Source: Flagellimonas sp. MMG031 (GTDB lineage: Bacteria > Bacteroidota > Bacteroidia > Flavobacteriales > Flavobacteriaceae). Taken from it: a stretch of DNA of 64,000 nucleotides. A program made the position numbers and the translations under genes. The notes beneath the pieces are model-generated. The model was not told the origin of the DNA, searched no databases, and worked only from the letters and a program-made list of their open reading frames with translations. Position 1 is the stretch's first letter. Each line of letters starts with the position of its first letter. Positions 17,274 through 25,155 of the stretch are shown piece after piece. Location of the stretch: the NCBI RefSeq assembly GCF_040112705.1, contig NZ_CP157804.1:188501-252500 (forward strand). The letters are read 5' to 3'.

Positions 17274-18208
17274 AGCACTATTTATCCATTAACGATATTG
17301 ATTCCCTCCTCGACTGGGTGGACGAAGCCATTACCCTTAAAAAAGACCCGTACCTATTTGAATCCTTGGGCAAGCGAAAAACCATTTGTCTGTTGTTTTT
17401 CAACAATAGCCTTAGAACACGCTTGAGTACGCAAAAAGCGGCCATGCATTTGGGCATGGAAGTGATGATCATGAATTTTGGCAACGAAGGCTGGGCTTTG
17501 GAATATGGTGATGGTACCGTGATGGACCAAGGTACTTCCGAACATATCAAGGAAGCGGCCCAAGTGGTTTCCCAATATGCCGATATTGTTGCTATTAGGG
17601 CATTTGCAGGGCTAGTTGACAGGGAAAAAGACGAAGCCGAAGAGGTAATTACCGGATTTGCCAAATATGCCACCATCCCTGTGGTCAATATGGAAAGCTC
17701 GGTGGGGCATCCGCTCCAGGCGTTGGCCGATGCCATTACTTTGAAAGAAAACGAAACCAAGAAAAGGCCTAAAGTAGTCCTTTCGTGGGCACCGCATCCC
17801 AAGGCCTTGCCACATGCCGTGGCCAATTCGTTTGTACAGATGATGAAATTGCAGGATGCCGATTTTGTGATTACCCATCCCGAAGGATACGAACTCAATC
17901 CCGAATTGACACAAAGCTGCCAAATCGAATACGATCAAGATAAAGCATTGGAAGATGCCGATTTCGTTTACGTCAAAAACTGGAGCAGTTATTCCGAGTA
18001 CGGCAAAGTGCTCAGCTGGGACACCAACTGGACCATGACCCAACAAAAATTAGGTCATGCCAAATTTATGCACTGCCTCCCCGTTCGCCGGAACATGATC
18101 GTGGAAGATGCCGTTTTGGATGGTGAACAATCCTTAGTGGTGCAACAAGCCAAAAACCGAGTCTTTTCCGCACAGCTAGTCTTGAAAAAAATATTGGAGA
18201 ACTTATGA
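17270..18208 (+). CDS. argF': N-succinylornithine (N-acylornithine) carbamoyltransferase
   Basis: 312 residues. It has the carbamoyl-phosphate motif FFNNSLRTRLSTQKAA, the MDQGTSEHIKEA loop, SWAPHPKALPHAV and the CLPVRRN block. These mark the acylornithine carbamoyltransferases rather than ordinary ornithine carbamoyltransferase. The residue that separates acetyl- from succinyl-ornithine enzymes (Glu92 in Xanthomonas AOTCase, Pro90 in Bacteroides SOTCase) is Ser90 here. Ser at this site is reported to confer succinyl specificity. It overlaps argD and the SDR gene by four bases each. The acyl-type call is firm; succinyl is the better guess. Confidence 0.9.
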   Translation: MKHYLSINDIDSLLDWVDEAITLKKDPYLFESLGKRKTICLLFFNNSLRTRLSTQKAAMHLGMEVMIMNFGNEGWALEYGDGTVMDQGTSEHIKEAAQVVSQYADIVAIRAFAGLVDREKDEAEEVITGFAKYATIPVVNMESSVGHPLQALADAITLKENETKKRPKVVLSWAPHPKALPHAVANSFVQMMKLQDADFVITHPEGYELNPELTQSCQIEYDQDKALEDADFVYVKNWSSYSEYGKVLSWDTNWTMTQQKLGHAKFMHCLPVRRNMIVEDAVLDGEQSLVVQQAKNRVFSAQLVLKKILENL

Positions 18209-18951
18209 AATTAAAGGACAAGGTCTGTATTGTAACCGGTGCAACAAGTGGAATGGGCAAAGCCATTGCCCAAGGACTATCGTCCGAAGGAGCGCTTTTG
18301 GTGCTTTCGGGCAGGAATAAGAAAAGTGGCCAAGCTTTGGAAAACAGCTTGGCCCATGCTGTATTTGTTCCAGGGGATGTTATGGAGCCTTCCTACAACA
18401 AAAAGCTGGTCGATACGGCTTTGGAAACCTATGGCCAATTGGACATCCTTTCATTGAACGCAGGTATTCTGGGATTGGGCAATGTGATGGAACTACCTAT
18501 CGAAACGTGGCAAAACGCCATCAACACCAATTTGAGTGCTCTCTTTTATCTTTGTAAGTACGCACTGCCCATCTTACAGCAACAACCTCAAGGCAATATT
18601 TTGATCAATGCTTCTATAGCGGCCTTCAAAAGTTTCCCAAATCATCCAGCCTATTGTGCTTCCAAAGCGGGAGCCGTAGCACTAATGAAGCAAATGGCGG
18701 TGGACTACGCTCCAAACATCCGTGTAAACGCCATTTGTCCTGGGCCAGTGGATACGCCCTTGCTGTGGGAATCGGCCAAGGCTTTTGAACATCCTGAAAC
18801 TGCCGTAGAACATGCGAAAAGGACTACATTGTTAAAAAGGTTGGGTACCCCTCAAGATATTACTAAACTTGTGCTTTTTTTGGTTTCGGATGACAGTTCT
18901 TGGATCACTGGAACCACAGTAACCATTGATGGAGGGATTATAAATACATAA
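18205..18951 (+). CDS. SDR family oxidoreductase embedded in the arg operon
   Basis: 248 residues, a classical short-chain dehydrogenase. It has the cofactor motif TGATSGMGKAIAQGL, LSLNAGILGLG (NNAG-like), the catalytic Tyr-Lys in YCASKAGAVALMKQ with the Ser block INASIA upstream, and ICPGPVDTPLL. It ends with the usual SWITGTTVTIDGG. The first residues after the cofactor motif suggest NADP(H) as well as NAD(H) are possible. It overlaps argF' by ATGA and stops one base before argB, so it is made with the arginine enzymes. No arginine step needs an SDR; the substrate is unknown. Confidence 0.9.
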   Translation: MKLKDKVCIVTGATSGMGKAIAQGLSSEGALLVLSGRNKKSGQALENSLAHAVFVPGDVMEPSYNKKLVDTALETYGQLDILSLNAGILGLGNVMELPIETWQNAINTNLSALFYLCKYALPILQQQPQGNILINASIAAFKSFPNHPAYCASKAGAVALMKQMAVDYAPNIRVNAICPGPVDTPLLWESAKAFEHPETAVEHAKRTTLLKRLGTPQDITKLVLFLVSDDSSWITGTTVTIDGGIINT

Positions 18952-18952
18952 A

Positions 18953-19732
18953 ATGAAACAAAAATTATCCGTAGTAAAAATTGGCGGAAACCTGATAGAA
19001 GATGCCGAAGGATGCAAACAGGTATTGGACCTGTTCGCCAAAATGGACGGCAACAAAATTTTGGTTCACGGTGGTGGTAACAAAGCCACCGAGTTGGCCA
19101 ATCAATTGGGGGTAGAATCCAAAATGGTCAACGGACGGCGAATCACCAATGCCGAGACCTTGGATATTGCCCTAATGGTCTATGGCGGATTGGTCAGTAA
19201 AAAAATCGTAGCCAAATTACAGGCACTTGGCACCGATGCCATCGGAATGAGCGGTGCCGATGCCAATGCCATTCGCGCCCACAAAAGACCTAAAAAAAAT
19301 GTGAATTTCGGTTTTGTCGGCGATGTAGATATGGTGAATACCTACGGAATCTTTAAATTGTTGCAAGCAGGGTTCACCCCTATTTTTTGCGCACTTACCC
19401 ACGACGGAAAAGGGCAACTGTTCAATACCAATGCAGATACCATTGCCGCTGAATTGGCCATTGCCATGTCCGATCAGTTTGAGACCACCCTTTACTATTG
19501 TTTCGAAAAAAAAGGAGTATTGCAAGATGTGGAGGACGAAAACTCCGTAATCCATCACATCGATTCCAAGGGGTATGACGAACTCTTGGCCTACGGCATC
19601 ATTGCGGATGGTATGCTTCCCAAGTTGCACAACTGCTTTTATGCCCTACGCAACCATGTATCCAAAGTATGCGTGGGAAACACCAATATGTTGGAAGCAG
19701 ATAACTCAGATTACACCACATTGACCTTATGA
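18953..19732 (+). CDS. argB: N-acetylglutamate kinase (or N-succinylglutamate kinase)
   Basis: 259 residues of the amino-acid kinase fold. KIGGNLIEDAEG is the phosphate-binding start, KILVHGGGNKATELA the second glycine loop, and SGADANAIRAHKR follows. It phosphorylates N-acylglutamate with ATP, the second step of the pathway. It is shorter at the N terminus than arginine-inhibited hexameric kinases, so feedback inhibition by arginine is less likely; this is inference from length. It overlaps argE by four bases (19729-19732). Confidence 0.93.
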   Translation: MKQKLSVVKIGGNLIEDAEGCKQVLDLFAKMDGNKILVHGGGNKATELANQLGVESKMVNGRRITNAETLDIALMVYGGLVSKKIVAKLQALGTDAIGMSGADANAIRAHKRPKKNVNFGFVGDVDMVNTYGIFKLLQAGFTPIFCALTHDGKGQLFNTNADTIAAELAIAMSDQFETTLYYCFEKKGVLQDVEDENSVIHHIDSKGYDELLAYGIIADGMLPKLHNCFYALRNHVSKVCVGNTNMLEADNSDYTTLTL

Positions 19733-20799
19733 ACATCAATCAAGAAATAGTAACGGAAAAAGCCATTGACCTGCTGAAAAAACTCATCAGTACACCATCC
19801 TTTTCAGGTGAAGAGGATAAAACAGGTGATGCTATTGAGGGTTTTTTACAGGGTTTTGGAGTGAAAACCCATCGCCAATACAATAATATTTATGCGTTCA
19901 ACAAGCATTTTGATGAGCACAAACCGACACTGTTGCTCAATTCACATCACGATACGGTAAAGCCGAACAGCGCCTACACCAAGGACCCTTTTGATGCTCA
20001 TATCGAAGACGGAAAATTATATGGGCTCGGCAGTAACGATGCTGGCGGATGTCTGGTGTCGCTATTGGCCACTTTCGTTCATTTTTACGAGAAAGAAAAC
20101 TTGAGCCACAATATCATCATGGCAGCGACTGCGGAAGAGGAGGATGCAGGCGAAAAAAGTATCAGGGCATTGCTCCCCATTCTTCCCACCATTGATGTTG
20201 CCATTGTGGGCGAGCCTACTTTAATGGATTTGGCCATTGCAGAAAAGGGATTGGTGGTTTTTGATGGTGTTGTGGAAGGAACCCCATCACATGCAGCCCA
20301 TCCGAACAACAACAACTGTATCTACAACGCGATTGAAACCTTGCAGTGGTTCAAGGATTACTCCTTTGAAAAGGTATCGGAGGCATTGGGAGAAGTCAAA
20401 TTGACGGTTACCCAAATCAATGCGGGCAAACAGCATAATGTAGTGCCCGCACAGGTGGATTTGGTCATTGATGTGCGTGTGAACGATTGTTACAGCAATC
20501 AGGAAATAGCCGATATCCTGCAAAAGGAAGCGCCTTGCAAATTAACACCTCGTTCTTTGCGATTGAACTCCTCCTGCATTGACCCAGACCACGAGTTGGT
20601 GAAAAGTGGATTGGCCCTAGGGCGAAAAACCTACGGTTCACCAACGCTTTCAGACCAAGCGGCATTAACCTGCCAATCAGTAAAATTGGGACCTGGGGAC
20701 AGTACGCGGTCACACTCGGCCAATGAATATATTTTTGTACGGGAAATTGAGGAAGGCATAGATCTTTACATTAAAATCCTGACGGGATTTTTACAGTAA
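19729..20799 (+). CDS. argE: M20 family N-acylornithine/N-acylcitrulline deacylase
   Basis: 356 residues. LLNSHHDTVKPN carries the first metal-binding His and the paired Asp, YGLGSNDAGGCL the bridging Asp, ATAEEEDAG the catalytic Glu pair and VGEPT a further Glu. The lid domain lies between residues 180 and 290. M20 enzymes hydrolyse N-acyl groups with one or two zinc ions. Because carbamoylation here happens before deacylation, the likely substrate is N-succinyl- or N-acetylcitrulline rather than acetylornithine. The gene follows argB with an ATGA overlap and ends the tightly packed part of the operon. Confidence 0.93.
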   Translation: MNINQEIVTEKAIDLLKKLISTPSFSGEEDKTGDAIEGFLQGFGVKTHRQYNNIYAFNKHFDEHKPTLLLNSHHDTVKPNSAYTKDPFDAHIEDGKLYGLGSNDAGGCLVSLLATFVHFYEKENLSHNIIMAATAEEEDAGEKSIRALLPILPTIDVAIVGEPTLMDLAIAEKGLVVFDGVVEGTPSHAAHPNNNNCIYNAIETLQWFKDYSFEKVSEALGEVKLTVTQINAGKQHNVVPAQVDLVIDVRVNDCYSNQEIADILQKEAPCKLTPRSLRLNSSCIDPDHELVKSGLALGRKTYGSPTLSDQAALTCQSVKLGPGDSTRSHSANEYIFVREIEEGIDLYIKILTGFLQ

Positions 20800-20813
20800 A
20801 AAAACGAAACTTG

Positions 20814-20877
20814 GGCCCTGAGCGAAGTCGAAGGGCCATACATATCGAAATTATAAGATTCCCACCTTCGTGGGAAT
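20814..20877 (+). repeat. Two-hairpin interspersed repeat, copy 5 (argE-argH gap)
   Basis: Arms GGCCCT/AGGGCC enclose GAGCGAAGTCGA (20814-20837). The second module is a perfect stem ATTCCCAC-CTTC-GTGGGAAT (20858-20877) followed by TGACAAA. The argH ATG begins 15 nucleotides after the stem. The stem again shows compensatory changes against copies 1 and 2. Confidence 0.85.
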
Positions 20878-20892
20878 GACAAAAGAAAAACT

Positions 20893-22176
20893 ATGAAACT
20901 CTGGGACAAAGGATTCAGCACTGATAAAAAAATAGACCACTTTACGGTGGGCAACGACCGTGAACTGGATTTGGTCTTAGCCAAATACGATGTCATCGCT
21001 TCCAAAGCACACGCCAAAATGTTGGGCAAGGTGGGGTTGATTACCCAAGACGAGGCCAAAGATTTGGTAAAAGCATTGGATACCATCTCTAAGGATATTG
21101 AAAAGGGCAAGTTCAGTATTGAGAATGATTTTGAGGACATGCACTCCAAAATCGAGTTTATGTTGACCGAAAAATTGGGGGATACCGGTAAAAAAATCCA
21201 TTCCGCCCGTTCCCGAAACGATCAAGTGCTCGTGGCCATGCAATTGTACCTGAAAGATGAGTTGACCGAAATCAAACAGCAAGTAAAAACCCTGTTCGAT
21301 TTGTTGATGAAGCTAGCGGACAAGCATCAAAAAGTATTGCTGCCGGGTTACACCCATTTGCAGATTGCCATGCCCTCCTCTTTTGGACTTTGGTTTTCCG
21401 CCTATGCGGAGAGCTTGATAGACGATTTGTACTTTGTACAAGCGGCTTACAAAGTCGCTGACCAAAATCCGCTGGGCAGTGCAGCAGGTTATGGAAGCTC
21501 CTTTCCTATTGATAGAAGTTTTACCACGGCCGAAATGGACTTTGCCACGCAAAAATACAATGTGGTGGCTGCCCAAATGGGGCGTGGAAAAGTGGAAAAA
21601 GCAACCGCCTTTGGAATTTCCAGCGTTGCCGCCACGCTTTCCAAAATGGCCATGGACATTTGCCTGTATATGAGCCAAAATTTTGATTTCATTTCTTTTC
21701 CAAACGAGCTGACCACGGGTAGTAGCATTATGCCACACAAGAAGAATCCCGATGTTTTCGAATTGATTCGTGCGAAGTGCAACAAGATTCAAGCGGTACC
21801 CAATCAATTGATCATGATCATGAACAACCTGCCCAGTGGCTACCATCGCGACCTTCAATTGGTAAAGGAAGTAATCGTACCTGCTTTGCAGGACATGCAT
21901 GCCTGTCTGGAAATGATGACCTTCAGCTTGAAAGAAATCAAGGTGAACAAAAGTATCCTGAACGACCCCAAGTATGATTACCTATTTAGTGTGGACACCT
22001 TGAACGAACTCGTTAAAAGCGGCATGCCCTTTCGGGATGCCTACAAAACCATGGGCAAGGCCATAGAAAATGGGAACTTTAAACCCAAACGGGACATCGA
22101 GCACACCCACGAAGGTAGTTTGGGCAATCTATGTTTGGAGCAGATAAAAGAGAAAATGGAAAAAGTTTTGGCTTAA
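20893..22176 (+). CDS. argH: Argininosuccinate lyase
   Basis: 427 residues. HSARSRNDQV carries the substrate-binding block, LPGYTHLQIAMPSSFG the second, and TTGSSIMPHKKNPDVFELIR the fumarase/aspartase superfamily signature with the catalytic Ser loop. It splits argininosuccinate into arginine and fumarate, the last step. It is slightly shorter than the roughly 460-residue E. coli enzyme, as usual in Bacteroidota. It is the last gene of the arginine operon; no clear terminator follows within the 50-bp gap to the next gene. Confidence 0.95.
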   Translation: MKLWDKGFSTDKKIDHFTVGNDRELDLVLAKYDVIASKAHAKMLGKVGLITQDEAKDLVKALDTISKDIEKGKFSIENDFEDMHSKIEFMLTEKLGDTGKKIHSARSRNDQVLVAMQLYLKDELTEIKQQVKTLFDLLMKLADKHQKVLLPGYTHLQIAMPSSFGLWFSAYAESLIDDLYFVQAAYKVADQNPLGSAAGYGSSFPIDRSFTTAEMDFATQKYNVVAAQMGRGKVEKATAFGISSVAATLSKMAMDICLYMSQNFDFISFPNELTTGSSIMPHKKNPDVFELIRAKCNKIQAVPNQLIMIMNNLPSGYHRDLQLVKEVIVPALQDMHACLEMMTFSLKEIKVNKSILNDPKYDYLFSVDTLNELVKSGMPFRDAYKTMGKAIENGNFKPKRDIEHTHEGSLGNLCLEQIKEKMEKVLA

Positions 22177-22226
22177 AATGGATACATTAGGTTGAAAATT
22201 TAGCCAACGGCTTTCAAATCAAACCT

Positions 22227-23819
22227 ATGTCCGTCAAAAATATACTTCGCCTTTTTCTCTGTATTGGGATGTTACAATCCACTCTAGCGCAGGATGTTTA
22301 TCAAAAGAATGAATCGGTCGATATCCAAAACTATGTTTTTGCGCTTTACTTGAACGATACTTCCAACGAAATCAAGGGAGAAACCCAAGTCACCGTGCTG
22401 TTCAAGGACAAGCCAGTTCCATTTTCGTTGGACCTCATCCAAAAATCCGGTCAGTTCGGCATGCAGGTTTCCGAAGTCATGGACCATGGTTCACAAGCTG
22501 ACTATACCTTTGCTAACGATAAAATCAATATCGTTCCAAAAAATACCGAGCACTCAATTCAAACCTACACCATCTCTTACCATGGTATTCCAGAAAGAGG
22601 CTTGGTCATCGACACCACCAAATATGGCAAGCGTTCCTTTTTTGGGGATAACTGGCCCAACTTGGCAAGGCATTGGTTGCCTTCGGTAGACCATCCGTAC
22701 GACAAGGCGAGCGTGGAATTTCAAATTACTGCGCCCGACCAATACGATGTGGTGGCAACCGGACTAAAAGTGGAAGAAAGCAACTTGAAAAATGGCTATA
22801 AGCTCACCATTTATCACGAACCTGCTCCTGTGGCCACCAAGGTGATGACCATTGGGGTCACTGAGTTCGCTTCGCGATTTTTGGACATGGTGGATGGTAT
22901 TGAGGTTTCGGCCTGGGTGTACCCACAAAACCGTTTGGAGGGGTTTGGCGATTATGCGGTGGCCAGCAAAGTACTCGATTATTTTATCGGTACCATTGGA
23001 CCGTATTCGTATGCCAAATTGGCCAATATGCAGGCCAAAACCCAGTGGGGTGGACTGGAAAATGCGGGTACCATTGCCTATTTTGAGAATTCGGTCACGG
23101 GAAACCAAACTGTGGAGCCTTTGATTGCCCACGAAATCGCCCATCAATGGTTTGGAAATTCGGCTACCGAGAAAAGCTGGAACCATGTTTGGCTGAGCGA
23201 AGGGTTTGCGACCTACTTCGCTATTCTCTATTTGGAAGATGTGTACGGCGATGAACGCCGCAAGGAGGAATTGGCCATAGATAAACAGCAAATCTTTGAG
23301 TATTACCGGAAAAATCCAGCCCCCATTGTGGACCTCAGCATTAAAGACCCCATGAAGGTACTGAGCACCAATACGTACCAAAAAGGAGGCTGGATATTGA
23401 ACATGCTTCGCCATAGCTTGGGTGATGGTGTTTTTTGGGAAGGCATCCGAACCTATTATGCGCTTTACCAAAATGGCAACGTGCTTACGGACGATTTTCG
23501 TACTGTGATGGAAGAGGTTTCTGGCGAGGATTTGGAAGCCTTTTTTGAACAGTGGTTATTTGTAAAGGGTCATCCGCAAATCCAATGGAACTGGGAGTAC
23601 AGCAACGGAAACATTGACCTGAACATCATGCAAACCCAAGACCATTATGTATTCCAATTTCCTTTGGAAATAGGGGTGGTAAAGGATGGAAAGATGAAGA
23701 TAAAAACCATTGAGGTAACCCAACAAAACCAAAGCTTCTCGTTGGAAAGTAGGGAACGGCCCGATGCCATAGTACTGGACCCCAACGAATGGACCTTGTT
23801 CGAGGAGGTGGGGAAATAG
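22227..23819 (+). CDS. Exported M1 family metallo-aminopeptidase
   Basis: 530 residues with a signal peptide (cleavage likely after STLAQ near residue 22). The zinc site is HEIAHQWFGN (His302, Glu303, His306) with Glu325 in LSEGFATYF, the HExxHx18E pattern. The exopeptidase motif is GGLENAG instead of GAMEN. It probably trims peptides in the periplasm or outside the cell. The C terminus reads PNEWTLFEEVGK. A diverged second copy of this last part lies 1.2 kb downstream (25014-25106). The gene is complete, and everything between the two tails looks inserted. Confidence 0.92.
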   Translation: MSVKNILRLFLCIGMLQSTLAQDVYQKNESVDIQNYVFALYLNDTSNEIKGETQVTVLFKDKPVPFSLDLIQKSGQFGMQVSEVMDHGSQADYTFANDKINIVPKNTEHSIQTYTISYHGIPERGLVIDTTKYGKRSFFGDNWPNLARHWLPSVDHPYDKASVEFQITAPDQYDVVATGLKVEESNLKNGYKLTIYHEPAPVATKVMTIGVTEFASRFLDMVDGIEVSAWVYPQNRLEGFGDYAVASKVLDYFIGTIGPYSYAKLANMQAKTQWGGLENAGTIAYFENSVTGNQTVEPLIAHEIAHQWFGNSATEKSWNHVWLSEGFATYFAILYLEDVYGDERRKEELAIDKQQIFEYYRKNPAPIVDLSIKDPMKVLSTNTYQKGGWILNMLRHSLGDGVFWEGIRTYYALYQNGNVLTDDFRTVMEEVSGEDLEAFFEQWLFVKGHPQIQWNWEYSNGNIDLNIMQTQDHYVFQFPLEIGVVKDGKMKIKTIEVTQQNQSFSLESRERPDAIVLDPNEWTLFEEVGK

Positions 23820-23845
23820 CTGTTTTTTTTTTAGGGCAAAATGGT

Positions 23846-23920
23846 CATCCGTCAATTGAAACAGGGCATCCGTCAATTGAAACAGGGCATCCGTCAATTG
23901 AAACAGGGCATCCGTCAATT
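23846..23920 (+). repeat. Phased 21-bp direct repeats, array A (four units)
   Basis: Units begin CATCCGTCAATTG at 23846, 23867, 23888 and 23909: exactly 21 bp apart, the first three nearly identical over the whole unit (linker AAACAGGG). The array starts 26 bp after the stop of the M1 gene. The same unit occurs with the same period at 27350, 27905 and 29005. Confidence 0.9.
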
Positions 23921-23950
23921 CATACATAATTCAAACCTATAATTTCCCGA

Positions 23951-24036
23951 ACTTCACTTATCTGTACCGAACTCGTTTCGGTATAGGTCTATATAAATTA
24001 TTGAAACGGTTCATAGCTATTAACGTTAGCAAGCAT
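23951..24036 (+). other. Conserved cargo leader, copy A
   Basis: It starts ACTTCACTTATCTGT, then a hairpin TACCGAA-CTCGT-TTCGGTA (23965-23983), then an AT-rich stretch and TAACGTTAGCAAG (24021-24033). The cargo gene ATG follows at 24037. Copies B and C lie at 27988 and 29088. A TTG at 24001 opens the same frame but falls inside this leader, so it is not taken as the start. Confidence 0.75.
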
Positions 24037-24801
24037 ATGGAAAAGATATTAAAATTTTATCGAGACCTACTTGGAATTGACCTAAACGATTCTGCACATC
24101 CAATTGTTCAAAAGATTAATTCAATACCCTCAAGTTCAAAAAGAGATCGAGAAATCAAAGAACATCATCTGAGGATTTTGGGCTTGTCTTTGATGGATAT
24201 TAAGGATTATGACAAGTCAATCTACGAGTATTACACAAAAAGAATAGTCAACAATACTGACTTATCAATACACGGACATATTTTCGAGATAAATCAGTGT
24301 GCTCATTTTATAAGAGTTTCAACTGATAACAATATGAAATTTGAATTTGGAGACCCTAACAAAAATCAGCCTGACTTCATAGTCGAAAGTAATGGGTTTG
24401 AAATTACTTCTTCAAGATTTACAGAGTTCACTGAGGACTCAAATCCTGGAATTAAATTAGTGCGGAAATTTCGCGAAAAGAACAAAAAGAATTACGCGGA
24501 CATGGACTGTGTTTTGCTTATTGACATAAATCAGATGTCATATCACACAATGAAAAATGGAAAACCAGTCTCGCCAACCTTTGAAGAGATAAGAGAAACC
24601 ATTCGAAATGAATCAAAATTCGGACTCGTAATGTACTTTGTCGAATGGATTGAAAACAATAATGGAAATTTAAATTTCAGGGGGACAGTCTATACTGATT
24701 ACAATACAAAATGTAAGCCCGAACTGAAAAAATTGATGGAGAGTTATTTCATTAAGGGCAATCACAATTTCGGAGATGAAGTTATAATGTCTGCAAATTA
24801 A
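24037..24801 (+). CDS. Unknown AT-rich cargo protein, possible PD-(D/E)XK nuclease fold
   Basis: 254 residues from the ATG at 24037. I do not recognise the family. It is visibly more AT-rich than its neighbours and rich in Lys, Asn and Ile. Residues 108-128 read NKNQPDFIVESNGFEITSSRF: Asp113 and Glu122 have the spacing of a PD-(D/E)XK core, with Thr124 in place of the usual Lys. The N-terminal 70 residues are charged and helical. It is preceded by the shared cargo leader and followed by a large imperfect palindrome. A defence or nuclease role is plausible from fold and setting but not shown. Confidence 0.6.
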   Translation: MEKILKFYRDLLGIDLNDSAHPIVQKINSIPSSSKRDREIKEHHLRILGLSLMDIKDYDKSIYEYYTKRIVNNTDLSIHGHIFEINQCAHFIRVSTDNNMKFEFGDPNKNQPDFIVESNGFEITSSRFTEFTEDSNPGIKLVRKFREKNKKNYADMDCVLLIDINQMSYHTMKNGKPVSPTFEEIRETIRNESKFGLVMYFVEWIENNNGNLNFRGTVYTDYNTKCKPELKKLMESYFIKGNHNFGDEVIMSAN

Positions 24802-24811
24802 AAACGTTTCC

Positions 24812-24971
24812 TAACACGGTGTATAGGAAAGGCTACAAAACGGGTAAGGCTACATGTAATTAATTGCGGTCGGATTTCCCAAAATGGAAATCCTTATAAT
24901 CAATTATCTTTAAAGTCGGGCGGACATTTTCCGTTAGAAAAGTCCGCAACTAATCATACACTAGACTGTTA
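24812..24971. repeat. 160-bp imperfect palindrome, attC-like, after the cargo gene
   Basis: Outer arms are TAACA and GTGTAT (24812-24824) against ATACAC and TGTTA (24956-24971). Inside, TTGCGG (24863-24868) can pair with CCGCAA (24944-24949). Two strong local hairpins sit within: GGATTTCC/GGAAATCC (24872-24893) and GCGGAC(A)TTTTC/GAAAAGTCCGC (24920-24947, one bulged A). It begins ten bases after the cargo stop codon and ends about 40 bases before the M1-tail remnant. No gene is seen in this stretch. Confidence 0.7.
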
Positions 24972-25013
24972 AGTCCAAACCCCAGTTGAGCCTTTACACT
25001 TAGTCAGGGCTAT

Positions 25014-25106
25014 TTTTCATTTCCGCAGGAAAATCCAGAACGTCCCAATACCATAGTTTTGCGCCTCAACGAATGGACCTTGTTCGAGGAGGTGAAAGGT
25101 CAATAA
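25014..25106 (+). pseudogene. Remnant: diverged copy of the M1 aminopeptidase 3' end
   Basis: In one frame ending TAA (25104-25106) it reads SFPQENPERPNTIVL, then RLNEWTLFEEVKGQ. This aligns without gaps to SFSLESRERPDAIVL and DPNEWTLFEEVGK at the end of the intact M1 gene. About 28 consecutive bases are identical; the rest has diverged. No start codon or upstream M1 sequence is present. It stands directly before the promoter of the next core gene, as if it were the original 3' end displaced by an insertion. Confidence 0.85.
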
Positions 25107-25131
25107 GGTTTATAGAAAAAAAGTAAATGCT

Positions 25132-25139
25132 TACCTTTG
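25132..25139 (+). promoter_or_regulatory. -7 promoter box of the CBM9/DUF5916 gene
   Basis: TACCTTTG is a perfect TAnnTTTG match, 16 bases before the ATG at 25156. The -33 region has no clear TTG. Confidence 0.6.
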
Positions 25140-25155
25140 CGGCACTAAACAAACA

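Noticed and set aside
23846..23920. Possible CRISPR array from the regular repeats
   Set aside because: Units are joined by short, nearly identical linkers (8 bases), not by variable spacers of about 30 bases, and no cas gene is present.
23556..23927. A minus-strand reading frame with repeated LTDALFQ segments
   Set aside because: It is only the complement of the 21-bp DNA repeats running into the M1 gene; no start context or homology.
24001..24036. TTG at 24001 as start of the nuclease-like gene
   Set aside because: These codons lie within the conserved leader shared with two other loci, so they are unlikely to be coding.
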